Positions 17,170 to 26,002 of a stretch of DNA of 64,000 nucleotides are shown piece after piece. A model generated the notes under the pieces. It saw only the letters and a list, made by a program, of their open reading frames with translations, made no database searches and was not told the origin of the DNA. This DNA comes from Paenibacillus sp. FSL H8-0048. GTDB taxonomy: Bacteria > Bacillota > Bacilli > Paenibacillales > Paenibacillaceae. The stretch lies in the NCBI RefSeq assembly GCF_038002825.1, contig NZ_JBBODF010000001.1:7312001-7376000 (forward strand). The letters are read 5' to 3'. Position 1 is the stretch's first letter, and the number at the start of each line of letters is the position of its first letter. A program made the position numbers and the translations under genes.

Positions 17170-17877
17170 ATGAAAGCTGCAGAGGTCCGCCACATCCTGG
17201 ATACTATCGGAGGCATGTTCCCTGATGCACATTGCGAGCTGAATCACAGCAACGCTTTTGAGCTTACCATAGCTGTGCTGCTCTCAGCCCAGTGTACGGA
17301 TGCAACAGTGAACAAGGTGACCGAGGACCTGTTTCAGAAGTACAAGGCTCCGATCGACTATATCTCAGTACCGCTGGAAGAGCTGGAGCTGGATATCCGG
17401 CGGATTGGTCTATTCCGCAATAAGGCCAAGCATATTCAGAACCTCTGCACCATCCTGATTGAGCAGTACGGGGGTGAAGTGCCGCAGGCCCATGATTTGC
17501 TGGTAACTCTGCCTGGAGTCGGACGCAAAACTGCGAATGTGGTCGTATCGAATGCCTTCGGAGTACCGGCGATTGCCGTGGATACTCATGTGGAACGGGT
17601 AGCCAAACGGCTCGCGCTTGCGGGCTGGAAAGATTCCGTGCTGGAAGTGGAGAAGAAGCTGATGAAGGCGGTGCCGCGTGACGAATGGACGCTTACGCAT
17701 CACCGGCTGATCTTTTTCGGACGATATCACTGTAAGGCTCAGAATCCCGCATGCCAGATCTGCCCGCTGCTGGATGTATGCCGGGAGGGCAAAAAACGTA
17801 TGAAAACTGCTGTAATCAGGAAAGCTAAGGATCATACGAAAGCTAACCAAGAATTAGAGAAGAAGAGGATGGGATAG
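17170..17877 (+). CDS. nth: Endonuclease III
   Basis: Endonuclease III is a DNA glycosylase/AP lyase that removes oxidised pyrimidines in base excision repair. The 235-residue product contains the helix-hairpin-helix LPGVGRKTANVV with its catalytic lysine (about 117-128) and the catalytic aspartate in AVDTHV (about 138). The 4Fe-4S cysteines are in CKAQNPACQICPLLDVC, spacing 6-2-5 (about 195-211). The ATG at 17170 follows GGAGGGG; a GTG further upstream is less likely. A small unknown gene follows after two bases. In Bacillus nth directly follows dnaD, whereas here about 14.7 kb intervenes. Confidence 0.95.
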   Translation: MKAAEVRHILDTIGGMFPDAHCELNHSNAFELTIAVLLSAQCTDATVNKVTEDLFQKYKAPIDYISVPLEELELDIRRIGLFRNKAKHIQNLCTILIEQYGGEVPQAHDLLVTLPGVGRKTANVVVSNAFGVPAIAVDTHVERVAKRLALAGWKDSVLEVEKKLMKAVPRDEWTLTHHRLIFFGRYHCKAQNPACQICPLLDVCREGKKRMKTAVIRKAKDHTKANQELEKKRMG

Positions 17878-17879
17878 AG

Positions 17880-18146
17880 ATGAAGTGCATTTCTGTATAT
17901 ACCGATAATTTTGAAGCATTTTCCGATATTTTTGACCGCGTAGTGGACAGCCCGATGGAAGAGAACGAAGAGCAGGAAGTGGAAGGCATCACCATCAGCC
18001 ATTCCGGCGATGTGCCTGAGTTCTATCTGGAGCGTATGTCTGCGAAGCCAGAGGTTGTCGTAATGAAAGACAAGTCCCGTGGTCTGACTATTCTGCAGCA
18101 CGGTAAAGTCTTTGAAATCCTGCTTCCCGTACTGGAAACAGCTTAA
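17880..18146 (+). CDS. Small acidic protein of unknown function
   Basis: An 88-residue protein with no motif I recognise. It is acidic in its first half, with a charged run PMEENEEQEVEG (about 25-36), and ends in a hydrophobic stretch FEILLPVLE. There is no signal peptide or membrane segment, so it is predicted to be cytoplasmic. Its ATG begins two bases after the nth stop and the ribosome site lies inside the end of nth, which suggests translational coupling. A terminator follows. Conservation next to nth in related genomes would be the main clue to function. Confidence 0.7.
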   Translation: MKCISVYTDNFEAFSDIFDRVVDSPMEENEEQEVEGITISHSGDVPEFYLERMSAKPEVVVMKDKSRGLTILQHGKVFEILLPVLETA

Positions 18147-18166
18147 TTTGATTGGAATTCATTAGA

Positions 18167-18215
18167 GAGGTTGTCCCATAGCCATGAAGTGGCTGACGGG
18201 GCAGCCTCTTTTTTT
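18167..18215 (+). terminator. Terminator after nth operon
   Basis: An 11-bp outer stem (18167-18177 with 18198-18208) with a nested small hairpin (AGCCA/TGGCT) is followed by a run of T residues. Confidence 0.85.
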
Positions 18216-18345
18216 GTTTCTTTAAATGATTCGTAGAATGACTTCAATGCTGAATATGATTGAAGGCTGAAGGTACGCTTAAAACCGAATATAATTGTCT
18301 GGTACAGCGGCATATGACCAATTGTATGTGAAACCGGCACTACTT

Positions 18346-18632
18346 AGTCACCTTAAAAAACGAATACATTGCGCAGGAGCGAGGGGAGCGGTCCGAATGT
18401 ATGCTGACAACAACATACATTTGCTGATGTGCGGGCGTGCGGTCCGAATGTATGTGGAAAACAACATTGACTGTACTCGCAATCGGTCATATCGACCAAA
18501 TGTATATCAAAAACAGCATACATTGTGTTCACAATCAGGCATATGGACCAAATGTATATGAAAAACAGCATACATTGTGCAACTACGGGGTGGGCGGAGC
18601 AAATGTATGTGAAAAACAGCATACATTGTGTT
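18346..18632. repeat. Palindromic array B, 51-52 bp period
   Basis: Units centred on AATGTATG...CATACATT begin at 18398, 18449, 18501, 18553 and 18604. A decayed unit lies at about 18346. Periods are 51-52 bp. The palindrome core (arms of 7-9 bp around GGAAAACA-like loops) is conserved while the ~26-nt segments between have drifted. The same palindrome occurs in array E at 53 kb. No frame is maintained, so it is non-coding. Confidence 0.85.
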
Positions 18633-18779
18633 CGCGCGAAGTTAATCTTATTCATCCATTAGGATGATGTTGCTCCGAACCCATCGGAGCAGGATTTGCG
18701 GGCGAGGCTGGAATGCCATCTGCGAAATCTTGTTTTTCGTGAAGGTCTATAGCCGATTTTGTAAATGTAGATATTTGAT

Positions 18780-18807
18780 TTGTGACGATCTGATGATAAA
18801 ATATAAT
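18780..18807 (+). promoter_or_regulatory. Promoter of the dynamin gene
   Basis: TTGTGA (18780-18785), 16-bp spacer, TATAAT (18802-18807), about 45 bases before the first possible start codon. Confidence 0.65.
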
Positions 18808-18851
18808 TATTCTATTCTTGCAGTGAGATAAATCATACAAATGTAATAATA

Positions 18852-21800
18852 ATGAAAGAAGCTATAGATTGCAGCGGAGGCGGGGATGTAGTGGGAGCAG
18901 AACGGGAAAGAGTGGAGCAGGTTGCAGCGGGGGTATTAGCGCTTAGGCTGCTGGAGGAGCGTCTGAGGCAATGGGGAGAACAGAAGAGTGCGCAGATCGT
19001 GGCGGATCTAAGGGTCAAGGAGCAGGCAGATGAGCTGACGCTTGCATTCTGCGGACATTTCTCAGCAGGGAAGTCAAGCATGATTAACAAGCTCTGCGGG
19101 AAGGCGGTGCTGCCTTCGGGTCCGGTTCCAACCAGTGCGAATATTGTATCGATCCGCAGCGGAGCACCGCAGGTGCTGCTGCATCCGGTGGACGGAAGCT
19201 CCAGAGGCAATCCCGGGGTAATCAAGACCACACCTGACCGGCTTCAGGATTACTGCCGCCAGGGTACCGAATATTCTGCGATAGAGGTGTGGGAGGATGT
19301 CCCGGTGCTGGGGGAGCACGGGGTGCTGATGGATACTCCCGGCGTAGATTCGACTGATGAGGGCCATCAGGCGGCGACCCGTTCGGCGCTGCATCTGGCG
19401 GATGCCGTCTTCTATGTGATGGATTACAATCATGTGCAGTCGGAGAATAATCTGGCGTTTGCCAAAAGTCTAAGCGACTGGGGCAAGCCGCTCTACCTGA
19501 TCATCAATCAGATCGACAAGCACAGGGAACAGGAAATCCCGCTGGAAGAATACCGGCAGCAAGTGGAAAGCGCTTTCCGGGAATGGGGTATTCATTCTGC
19601 GGGGCTGTTGTTCACTTCGCTTAAGGTGGAGGGACATCCGCTGAATCAGTGGAAGGATCTGCTGGCCTTGATCTCCGGTCTGCTGGAGCAGCGGCAGGAG
19701 TTGCTTGAATACAGCTTGTCCCGTTCCATCCATCATACTGCGGATGCTGTCCTGGCGGATTATCGTGAAGAGCAGCAGGAGGAGCGGGCTGCGCTGCTGG
19801 AAGAAGCAGGCGGTGCAGCGGCGGAAGCTGTGGAAGCAGAGCTACTGGCAACGAGCCAGGAGGAATCCTCGCTGGATGCACTGCCTGAAGAGGCGCGGAT
19901 GGATCTGCGCAGCAGGCTGGACGCTCTGCTTGGCAACACGAATCTGATGCCGGCCGATCTGCGGGATGCAGCTGGAGCATACATCGAGAGTCTCCAGCCG
20001 GGCTTCCGGCGCGGCCTGCTCTTCACCGCTGCGAAGCGGGAGAAGGAGCAGGGAGCGCGGCTGCTGCACTGGCACAGCCTTCAGCTCAGAGAGATCACTG
20101 CCCAGCTGGAGTGGCACACTCTCCAGCTGGTGCGCGAATGGGCTGAAGGCCTGGAGCTGTGGCAGGAGGAGGCGGAGCCCCTGCTGAAGCAGGCTTTCCC
20201 GGCGGTGAGCCAGCAGTGGCTGGCAGATCAGGTGAAGCCGGGAACCGGTGCTTCGGGCGAGGCGCTGCTTAATTTCTGCCGCACGCTTGCGGCTGAGATT
20301 AAGGCGCAGTTCCGCCGCGCGGTCCTGGCCTTCGGCGAGCCGCTGCTGGATGCGCTGCCGCCGCTGGTGGAGGAACGGCGCGCAGAGCTCACGCGCCGCC
20401 GGGCGGCCCTGCAGCGGCAGGCGCAGGCGCTCGCCGCGCTGGCCGCCCTGGACCGCGCGGCTGCCGCCCGCGCGGACGCCCTTGCGGCGCTGCTGCCGCC
20501 GCGCCGCACCCTCACCCCCGGCGCGCTGCCGGGGGTGCCGCCCCTGGCGGCTGGCGCGCCTAGCGCCGCCAGCCCGGAACCGCCGCCGCGCGTGGCAGCG
20601 GCGGCAAGCCCTAGCGCTGCCCAGGCCTGGGCGGCGGGCACGGCACAGCCGGCGGGCGGGCGCCGCCGGCTGACGCAGGCCGCTGCGGCGCTGCACGCAG
20701 CGGCCGGGGTGCTGCGGAGCGAGCCGGCCATGGCCTCGGCGGCGCGCAGCCTGGCGGCGCGTGCGGAGGATCTCGCCGGCGGCCGCTTCACGATGGCGCT
20801 GTTCGGAGCGTTCAGCGCCGGCAAATCCTCCTTCGCCAACGCCCTGCTGGGCGAAGAGGTGCTGCCCGTGTCGCCGCATCCGGCAACGGCGGCCGTCGGG
20901 CGGATTCTGGCGCCGGAGGGCGGCTTCGCCCACGGGACGGCGGCCATCACCATGAAGCGGGCGGAGGAGGTCTGGGAGGACATCCTCCATTCCTTCAGCG
21001 TGCTGCAGCTGGCGCCGCCGCAGCACGACTCGTGGCCCGCAGCCGTGGCCCGGCTGCAGACCGGCGGGCTTCATCCGTCCGCACTGCCGCATGCCGGCTT
21101 CCTGCGGGCAGCTGCCGCCGGATGGGAGGAATCCCGTCCGCTGCTCGGAACAGAGCGGACGGTCAGCCTGGCGGAATACCGCAGCCTGGTTGCAGATGAG
21201 AAGCGCGCCTGCTTCGTACAGAGCACAGATCTGTATTATGATAGTCCGCTGACACGAAGCGGCATTGTACTAGTGGACACACCGGGTGCGGATTCCTTAC
21301 ATGCCCGGCACACCGGTGTAACCTTCGGCTATATGAAGAACGCCGATGCCATTTGCTTCGTGACCTACTATAACCACGCCTTTTCCAAGGCTGACCGCAG
21401 CCTCCTTGCCCAGCTGGGTAGAATCAAGGACAGCTTTGCGCTTGACAAAATGTTCTTCATCATCAACGCCGCAGATCTCGCGGCGGATGAGGCCGAGCTT
21501 GAAGAGGTGAAGCAGCATGTGGCGCAAAATCTGCGTGCCGGAGGCCTAACCTCACCGCGGATTTACAGCGTGTCCAGCCTGCTTGCGCTGGAGGGCAAGT
21601 CAAGCGGAGCGGGGGAGGCTTACGAGGCTTCAGGATTCGGCAGCTTTGAAGCCGCACTCTCCGCGTTCGCCGGTGATGAACTGCCGGGACTGTCTCTGAC
21701 AGCGGCCAAGGACAGTCTAAGCTCGGTGCGTGGGCGCGCCGAAGAGTGGCAACGCCTTGCGCTGATGGAGGCAGACCAGCAGGAGGAAGGAATGAAGCGG

Positions 21801-22553
21801 TTCCGGCAACGCCAGGAAGCGGCGAAACTGCGGCTGGCCGCACTTGCTAAGGAAGACCGGCCGCTCCGGGACCTGCGCCGTGAAGGTGCGGAGCTGCTCT
21901 ATCATGTCCGGCAGCGGATTGCCTTTTCCTTCGGGCGTTCCTTCCAGGAGTCCTTCCATCCATCCATTCTCCGGGAAGACGGAGGGAACCTGAAAGACAT
22001 CTTCATCGCCTGCGGGCGGGAGCTTGAGCGCAGTATTCTGCGTGAACTGGAGCAGGAGCTGTGGGCAACGACCCTGCGGCTGGAGTCGGCAGGGCGCAGA
22101 TTCGTGACCCAGGCGGCCACAGCGGCTGCAGCTGAGCTGTCCATCCCGGATCAGGAGCTTCAGCTGCTAGAGAATCCGGATGAGCGCTGGCCGGCACCTG
22201 CGAAGCTGAACTGTGTTCTGGCTCCGCTGGATTGGGCCGGACTGTGGAGCCGCTTCAAATCTCCGCGCCACTTCTTCGAGGGACCGGGCCGGGCAGAGAT
22301 CCGCGCGGCTGCCGAGCCGTGGTTCAAAGAAGCGGTGGCTGCGGCGGCGCAAGGACAGGAGGACTCTCTGTTGACATTCTACACCGATGCAGCAGCAACG
22401 GCCTTGTCCCAGGCCGCAGACCAGCTGCGTGAAGGCCTGTCTGAACAGGAGGCAGCCATGTCGGCGCTGCTGAAAGGGGGTGATGGTGCGGAGCATTGGG
22501 GCCGGATCGCCGAGGAATTACGGCTTCAGGAGCAGGCTTTCGCTGAAATATAA
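18852..22553 (+). CDS. dynA: Double dynamin-like GTPase
   Basis: A bacterial dynamin with two fused dynamin modules, as in Bacillus subtilis DynA (YpbR). That protein tethers and fuses membranes and helps against envelope stress and phage. Of 1233 residues, module 1 has P-loop GHFSAGKSS (about 67), DTPGVDS (about 160) and NQID (about 218). Module 2 has GAFSAGKSS (about 652), DTPGADS (about 809) and NAAD (about 870). Long helical regions surround each GTPase. The junction (about 493-636) is extremely Ala/Arg/Pro-rich and its DNA (20330-20800) is far more GC-rich than elsewhere. ATG 18852 lacks a ribosome site; GTG 18891, ten bases after GGAGG, may be the true start. Confidence 0.88.
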   Translation: MKEAIDCSGGGDVVGAERERVEQVAAGVLALRLLEERLRQWGEQKSAQIVADLRVKEQADELTLAFCGHFSAGKSSMINKLCGKAVLPSGPVPTSANIVSIRSGAPQVLLHPVDGSSRGNPGVIKTTPDRLQDYCRQGTEYSAIEVWEDVPVLGEHGVLMDTPGVDSTDEGHQAATRSALHLADAVFYVMDYNHVQSENNLAFAKSLSDWGKPLYLIINQIDKHREQEIPLEEYRQQVESAFREWGIHSAGLLFTSLKVEGHPLNQWKDLLALISGLLEQRQELLEYSLSRSIHHTADAVLADYREEQQEERAALLEEAGGAAAEAVEAELLATSQEESSLDALPEEARMDLRSRLDALLGNTNLMPADLRDAAGAYIESLQPGFRRGLLFTAAKREKEQGARLLHWHSLQLREITAQLEWHTLQLVREWAEGLELWQEEAEPLLKQAFPAVSQQWLADQVKPGTGASGEALLNFCRTLAAEIKAQFRRAVLAFGEPLLDALPPLVEERRAELTRRRAALQRQAQALAALAALDRAAAARADALAALLPPRRTLTPGALPGVPPLAAGAPSAASPEPPPRVAAAASPSAAQAWAAGTAQPAGGRRRLTQAAAALHAAAGVLRSEPAMASAARSLAARAEDLAGGRFTMALFGAFSAGKSSFANALLGEEVLPVSPHPATAAVGRILAPEGGFAHGTAAITMKRAEEVWEDILHSFSVLQLAPPQHDSWPAAVARLQTGGLHPSALPHAGFLRAAAAGWEESRPLLGTERTVSLAEYRSLVADEKRACFVQSTDLYYDSPLTRSGIVLVDTPGADSLHARHTGVTFGYMKNADAICFVTYYNHAFSKADRSLLAQLGRIKDSFALDKMFFIINAADLAADEAELEEVKQHVAQNLRAGGLTSPRIYSVSSLLALEGKSSGAGEAYEASGFGSFEAALSAFAGDELPGLSLTAAKDSLSSVRGRAEEWQRLALMEADQQEEGMKRFRQRQEAAKLRLAALAKEDRPLRDLRREGAELLYHVRQRIAFSFGRSFQESFHPSILREDGGNLKDIFIACGRELERSILRELEQELWATTLRLESAGRRFVTQAATAAAAELSIPDQELQLLENPDERWPAPAKLNCVLAPLDWAGLWSRFKSPRHFFEGPGRAEIRAAAEPWFKEAVAAAAQGQEDSLLTFYTDAAATALSQAADQLREGLSEQEAAMSALLKGGDGAEHWGRIAEELRLQEQAFAEI

Positions 22554-22761
22554 GTTTTTATTAGCTTCACGTGATAAACCGTTTTCACTTGTCTGTTGAA
22601 CAGCCATCTGTGAAGTTTGTAGGAAAATGTCGAAGAACACTTGCAATCTGGTGGATGATGGATGAAAATAAAGAAGACTGAAAATTTACAATCAAACTGC
22701 GACATTTTACAGAAACAGAGAAGTCAGCAGACAAATTTGCGAAAAGAGGTTGGAGTCGACA

Positions 22762-23952
22762 ATGTGGGGAGCTCCTTTATCAGCCCGGAGTAAAAAGCTG
22801 CTGCTGCTCGGCAGCGGTGAACTGGGTAAGGAAGTCATTATCGAAGCTCAGCGCCTTGGCGTAGAGACCGTAGCTGTGGATCGTTATGAAGCGGCACCCG
22901 CGATGGGCGTGGCCCACCGCTCTTATGTACTGGATATGCTGGATGCAGAGGCACTCAAGCAGCTTATCCGTACTGAGAAGCCGGATTTGATTGTACCGGA
23001 GATTGAAGCCATTGCTACCGGGGCCCTGGTGGAGCTGGAGGAAGAAGGCTTCCTCGTTGTTCCTACCGCCCGTGCTGCTCGGCTGACCATGGACCGCGAA
23101 GGCATCCGCCGTCTGGCGGCAGAAGAGCTGGGGCTGCCTACGGCGGCTTACCGGTTCGCAGACAGTCTGGATGAACTGCGCCAGGCCGTTTCAGAGCTGG
23201 GAACGCCTTGTGTGATTAAGCCGATTATGAGCTCATCCGGCAAAGGCCAGAGCGTGTGCAGAACACCGGAGGATGCGGAAGGCTGCTGGAATACGGCGCT
23301 TGAAGGCGCACGTGCGAAGGGGACACGCGTCATCGTGGAGGCCTTTGTTACCTTTGAGAGCGAGATTACACTGCTTACCGTCCGTTCGGTTAGCGGAACC
23401 GTATTCTGTCCGCCGATCGGCCACATTCAGCAGGATGGCGATTATGTAGAGTCCTGGCAGCCGCATCAGATGAGCGGGGCGCAGCTGGAAGAGGCTGAGG
23501 CCATCGCCCGGGCGGTTACCGATCAGCTTGGCGGTTATGGAATTTTTGGTGTGGAGCTGTTCCTCACCGCGGATGGTGTTCTGTTCAGTGAAGTGTCCCC
23601 CCGGCCGCATGACACAGGTATGGTTACAATGATTACGCAGGATTTGTCGGAATTTGCTCTGCATGTCAGAGCCATTCTTGGATTTCCGCTGGAAGCGGTA
23701 CGTTTGTTGACACCGGGAGCTTCGGCCACCCTGAAGACGGATAGAGCCGGACAAGCTTTTGCGGTGACCGGGATTGAAGAGGCACTGGCCCTTCCCCGCA
23801 CGCAGGTCCGGGTATTCGGCAAGCCGGAGATCCGCCCAGGACGGCGGATGGCAGTAACACTCAGTTCAGCGGAAGATATTGAAATCGCGCGGATGACAGC
23901 CAAGCAGGCTGCGTCTAAGCTACAAGTGGAGGTATACAAGGATGAACAGTAG
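22762..23952 (+). CDS. purT: Formate-dependent phosphoribosylglycinamide formyltransferase
   Basis: PurT formylates glycinamide ribonucleotide with formate and ATP, an alternative to PurN in purine synthesis. The 396-residue ATP-grasp enzyme begins LLLLGSGELGKEVIIEAQRLGVE (about 13-35), a hallmark of PurT. Further motifs are VIKPIMSSSGKGQS (about 152-165) and GIFGVELFLT with FSEVSPRPHDTGMVT (about 260-290). ATG 22762 has AGAGG upstream. It overlaps the next gene by 11 bases. No purine riboswitch is seen in the 208-bp upstream gap, which holds an inverted pair AAAATGTCG/CGACATTTT (22625 and 22699). Confidence 0.93.
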   Translation: MWGAPLSARSKKLLLLGSGELGKEVIIEAQRLGVETVAVDRYEAAPAMGVAHRSYVLDMLDAEALKQLIRTEKPDLIVPEIEAIATGALVELEEEGFLVVPTARAARLTMDREGIRRLAAEELGLPTAAYRFADSLDELRQAVSELGTPCVIKPIMSSSGKGQSVCRTPEDAEGCWNTALEGARAKGTRVIVEAFVTFESEITLLTVRSVSGTVFCPPIGHIQQDGDYVESWQPHQMSGAQLEEAEAIARAVTDQLGGYGIFGVELFLTADGVLFSEVSPRPHDTGMVTMITQDLSEFALHVRAILGFPLEAVRLLTPGASATLKTDRAGQAFAVTGIEEALALPRTQVRVFGKPEIRPGRRMAVTLSSAEDIEIARMTAKQAASKLQVEVYKDEQ

Positions 23953-24406
23953 TACTCAGGAGCAGGTACTGCAAATTCGCAAATGCGGCATGAATGATCT
24001 GGAGAGAGTGACAGCCCTTTTGCGTGAATTCGGCTATCCGACAACGCTTAGCGTGATGAAAGAGAGAATGGAAGGCATGGAGAATGATCCGTTCCACTGC
24101 ACCCTGGTCGCAGAGCTCAATAACGAAGTTGTGGGAATGATCGGTTTACGGCAGGTGAAGTCCTACTACAAGCATGCCGATTGTATTACGGAGATCACCG
24201 CGCTGATCGTATCAGAGGAGCTTAGAGGACAAGGCCTTGGCAAAAGACTCGTAGCTGCAGCGGAAGAATGGGCGCGCAATCAGGGCTGCTGCCAGCTGTT
24301 CCTGCGGAGCGGCAACCGCGTGGAACGTGCACCTGCACATGCGTTTTACCGCCATATCGGCTTTGAAAAGACAACTGGCTACCGCTTCAACAAAGCCCTG
24401 CTATAA
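23942..24406 (+). CDS. GNAT-family N-acetyltransferase
   Basis: A 154-residue acetyltransferase of the GNAT fold that uses acetyl-CoA; substrate unknown. The acetyl-CoA-binding motif A is EELRGQGLGKRLVAAAEEWA (about 90-110). Motif B, APAHAFYRHIGFEKTTGY, is near the C-terminus. The ATG overlaps the end of purT by 11 bases, so translation is probably coupled. Functional relation to purine synthesis is not evident. A terminator follows. Confidence 0.85.
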   Translation: MNSSTQEQVLQIRKCGMNDLERVTALLREFGYPTTLSVMKERMEGMENDPFHCTLVAELNNEVVGMIGLRQVKSYYKHADCITEITALIVSEELRGQGLGKRLVAAAEEWARNQGCCQLFLRSGNRVERAPAHAFYRHIGFEKTTGYRFNKALL

Positions 24407-24430
24407 TCCTATACGTGTAACCGAACATCC

Positions 24431-24467
24431 CCATCCCGGCGTAATCGGGATGGTTTTTTTTTTTTTT
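24431..24467 (+). terminator. Terminator after purT-GNAT
   Basis: Stem CCATCCCG/CGGGATGG (24431-24438 with 24446-24453) is followed by about 14 T residues. Confidence 0.93.
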
Positions 24468-24544
24468 GGTACAGTGCAGCCAATCCGCAGCCGCTTGTCT
24501 GGAATGCTCTCCGCTCCGCCTTTTCCCCGAGGTTGGCCCAGGAA

Positions 24545-24672
24545 TTTAGTGGAAAAAGAGCATCTATTTCACCCGAAATTCCCGTGTCCAAACTAGCAGT
24601 TGGAAAAAGTACATCTATTCGTCCAGATTCCCCGCGTTATGAGCAAATCCGCAGTAATAAATGTCATTTATC
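24545..24672. repeat. 51-bp array C, interrupted by the IS element
   Basis: GGAAAAAG..CATCTATT occurs at 24551 and 24602, period 51. The next position in phase (24653) holds the related palindrome ATAAATG-T-CATTTAT (24657-24671), which is where the insertion sequence entered. Weak dyads such as GTGGAA/TTTCAC lie in the first unit. No coding frame. Confidence 0.65.
24664..24672 (+). repeat. Target site duplication, left copy
   Basis: TCATTTATC at 24664-24672 is repeated exactly at 25902-25910 on the other side of the insertion sequence. Confidence 0.9.
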
Positions 24673-25901
24673 TAAGCCTGTTGATTACCTATATTTTGGT
24701 GATAATGTCAGTGGAATGGGCTAAGTAAATCCTCCACTCCACAGGTAGCTTTTGCAGCGTAAATAACCGATCAAACTCGGCGAACGTTAATCTAGCGCTA
24801 ACATGCACAGTACTATTTCCCTGCTCAAACAGAAACTTTAGCAACACATAAACCAATAAAGCCACATATAGCTGTCCATATACTGCATTTTCTGTGGTTC
24901 CAAACAGTTTGGGAATGTTTAAATGCTGCTTGATCCAACGAAAGAAAACTTCAATCTGCCAACGTTTTTTATAGATGTTTGCTATGGCTTCTGGGGAGTG
25001 CCAATGCAAATTTGTTGCAAGAATGACGGGATTCCCTTTGGGATCTTTAAGAATCACCACCCGAAACCGATTCTTGGTGAGTGCCTTAACCTTTCCTAAT
25101 TGACACGTCAAATCTTGCTCGATACTTCCCTCAAATGGGCGATTTCGTAAACGCGGGATCGGATGTACGAGTGTGGTATTATCCTTGAGGCGAATCACAA
25201 AATATTGCCGCTCTTTCTTCTCTTGATAGCTGTCAAACAGCCCGTGCTTCCCGTAAGCGCGGTCTGCTACCAAAATATATAGGCTGTCCAGCAGGAATGC
25301 ACAGCTGTTTAAATCATGCTCTAACCCCGTGGTCTCCGTCACTTTGTGCAATTCATTCGAGTCCCCAAGTAATCCGACATGCAGCTTAACGCCTGCTTTT
25401 TGGCCTTTGATGGGAGCCCAAGGCAGTCGGCCGAGACCGACCGAAATGGTGGTAGAATCCACGATTAACAGCTCTTTTGGGATACCGAGTACGCGCTTCG
25501 TTTTCCGATTACACAGCCCTATCATGAGATTCAATAGACGCTTAAATAATTGAAAGTGAACCCCTTTGGCCTTTTTAGAAAGCGTTGAGTAATTCACCGC
25601 ACGTTGCCCATACAGGGACATCCGTTCTGCGCCGTCCCGGTATCCGTCCCACTGCTGGAACGCAGCTTCAGCTAAAAACAAAAACAAATCATAAACGGTA
25701 AACTTACGCGCAACGTCAACATACTTTATTTCTTTTAAGATCGGTTTTAATTGTTCCTCGGGAATCAATAATTGCAGAATATTTGAAATTGAAGTAGACT
25801 TTTTCATGAGGTCGCCTCGTTTCGGATGTTTGTAGGGGTACAAACACTTTAACGAATCAGCGGCCTTTTTGCTACCTTTTTTTGGGTAATCAACAGGCTT
25901 A
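24673..25901 (-). mobile_element. Complete IS4-family insertion sequence
   Basis: A 1229-bp element bounded by perfect 17-bp inverted repeats (TAAGCCTGTTGATTACC at 24673-24689, complement at 25885-25901). It is flanked by a perfect 9-bp direct repeat and contains one intact transposase gene on the minus strand. All parts are undamaged, so the insertion looks recent. Its target was a 15-bp palindrome in the third unit of array C. Confidence 0.93.
24689..25807 (-). CDS. IS4-family transposase
   Basis: The 372-residue DDE transposase catalyses cut-and-paste movement of the surrounding element. An N-terminal DUF4372-like region covers about 1-75. The catalytic acidic residues fit DSTTIS (first Asp, about 119), ADRAYG (second Asp, about 183) and the YKKRWQIEVFFRWIKQ block with Glu (about 282), the Y-R-E-K signature of IS4. 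ATG 25807 is preferred because GAGG lies seven bases upstream; the frame could start at 25843. The stop codon lies just inside the left inverted repeat. The frame is intact. Confidence 0.92.
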   Translation of the reverse strand: MKKSTSISNILQLLIPEEQLKPILKEIKYVDVARKFTVYDLFLFLAEAAFQQWDGYRDGAERMSLYGQRAVNYSTLSKKAKGVHFQLFKRLLNLMIGLCNRKTKRVLGIPKELLIVDSTTISVGLGRLPWAPIKGQKAGVKLHVGLLGDSNELHKVTETTGLEHDLNSCAFLLDSLYILVADRAYGKHGLFDSYQEKKERQYFVIRLKDNTTLVHPIPRLRNRPFEGSIEQDLTCQLGKVKALTKNRFRVVILKDPKGNPVILATNLHWHSPEAIANIYKKRWQIEVFFRWIKQHLNIPKLFGTTENAVYGQLYVALLVYVLLKFLFEQGNSTVHVSARLTFAEFDRLFTLQKLPVEWRIYLAHSTDIITKI

Positions 25902-25910
25902 TCATTTATC
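25902..25910 (+). repeat. Target site duplication, right copy
   Basis: TCATTTATC, identical to 24664-24672, immediately outside the right inverted repeat of the insertion sequence. Confidence 0.9.
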
Positions 25911-26002
25911 CACTTAAAATAGCCTGATTGGTTAAAATAATCAAATTAAGTGTACGAAATCCACTTGTTGATTAAAAAGATTAGAACTCAAAGCGTGGTC
26001 GT

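Noticed and set aside
18346..18632. Array B as a CRISPR array with ~26-nt spacers
   Set aside because: The repeat part itself varies between units, segments between are partly related, and no cas genes are in the window.
19842..21092. 416-codon frame antisense to the dynamin gene
   Set aside because: Extreme GC content removes stop codons here. The product is Arg/Ala-rich and the plus-strand gene is certain.
22573..22590. CCGTTTTCAC upstream of purT as a cre site
   Set aside because: Aligned to the cre consensus it loses the TG and the central purine. It matches much worse than the mglB site.
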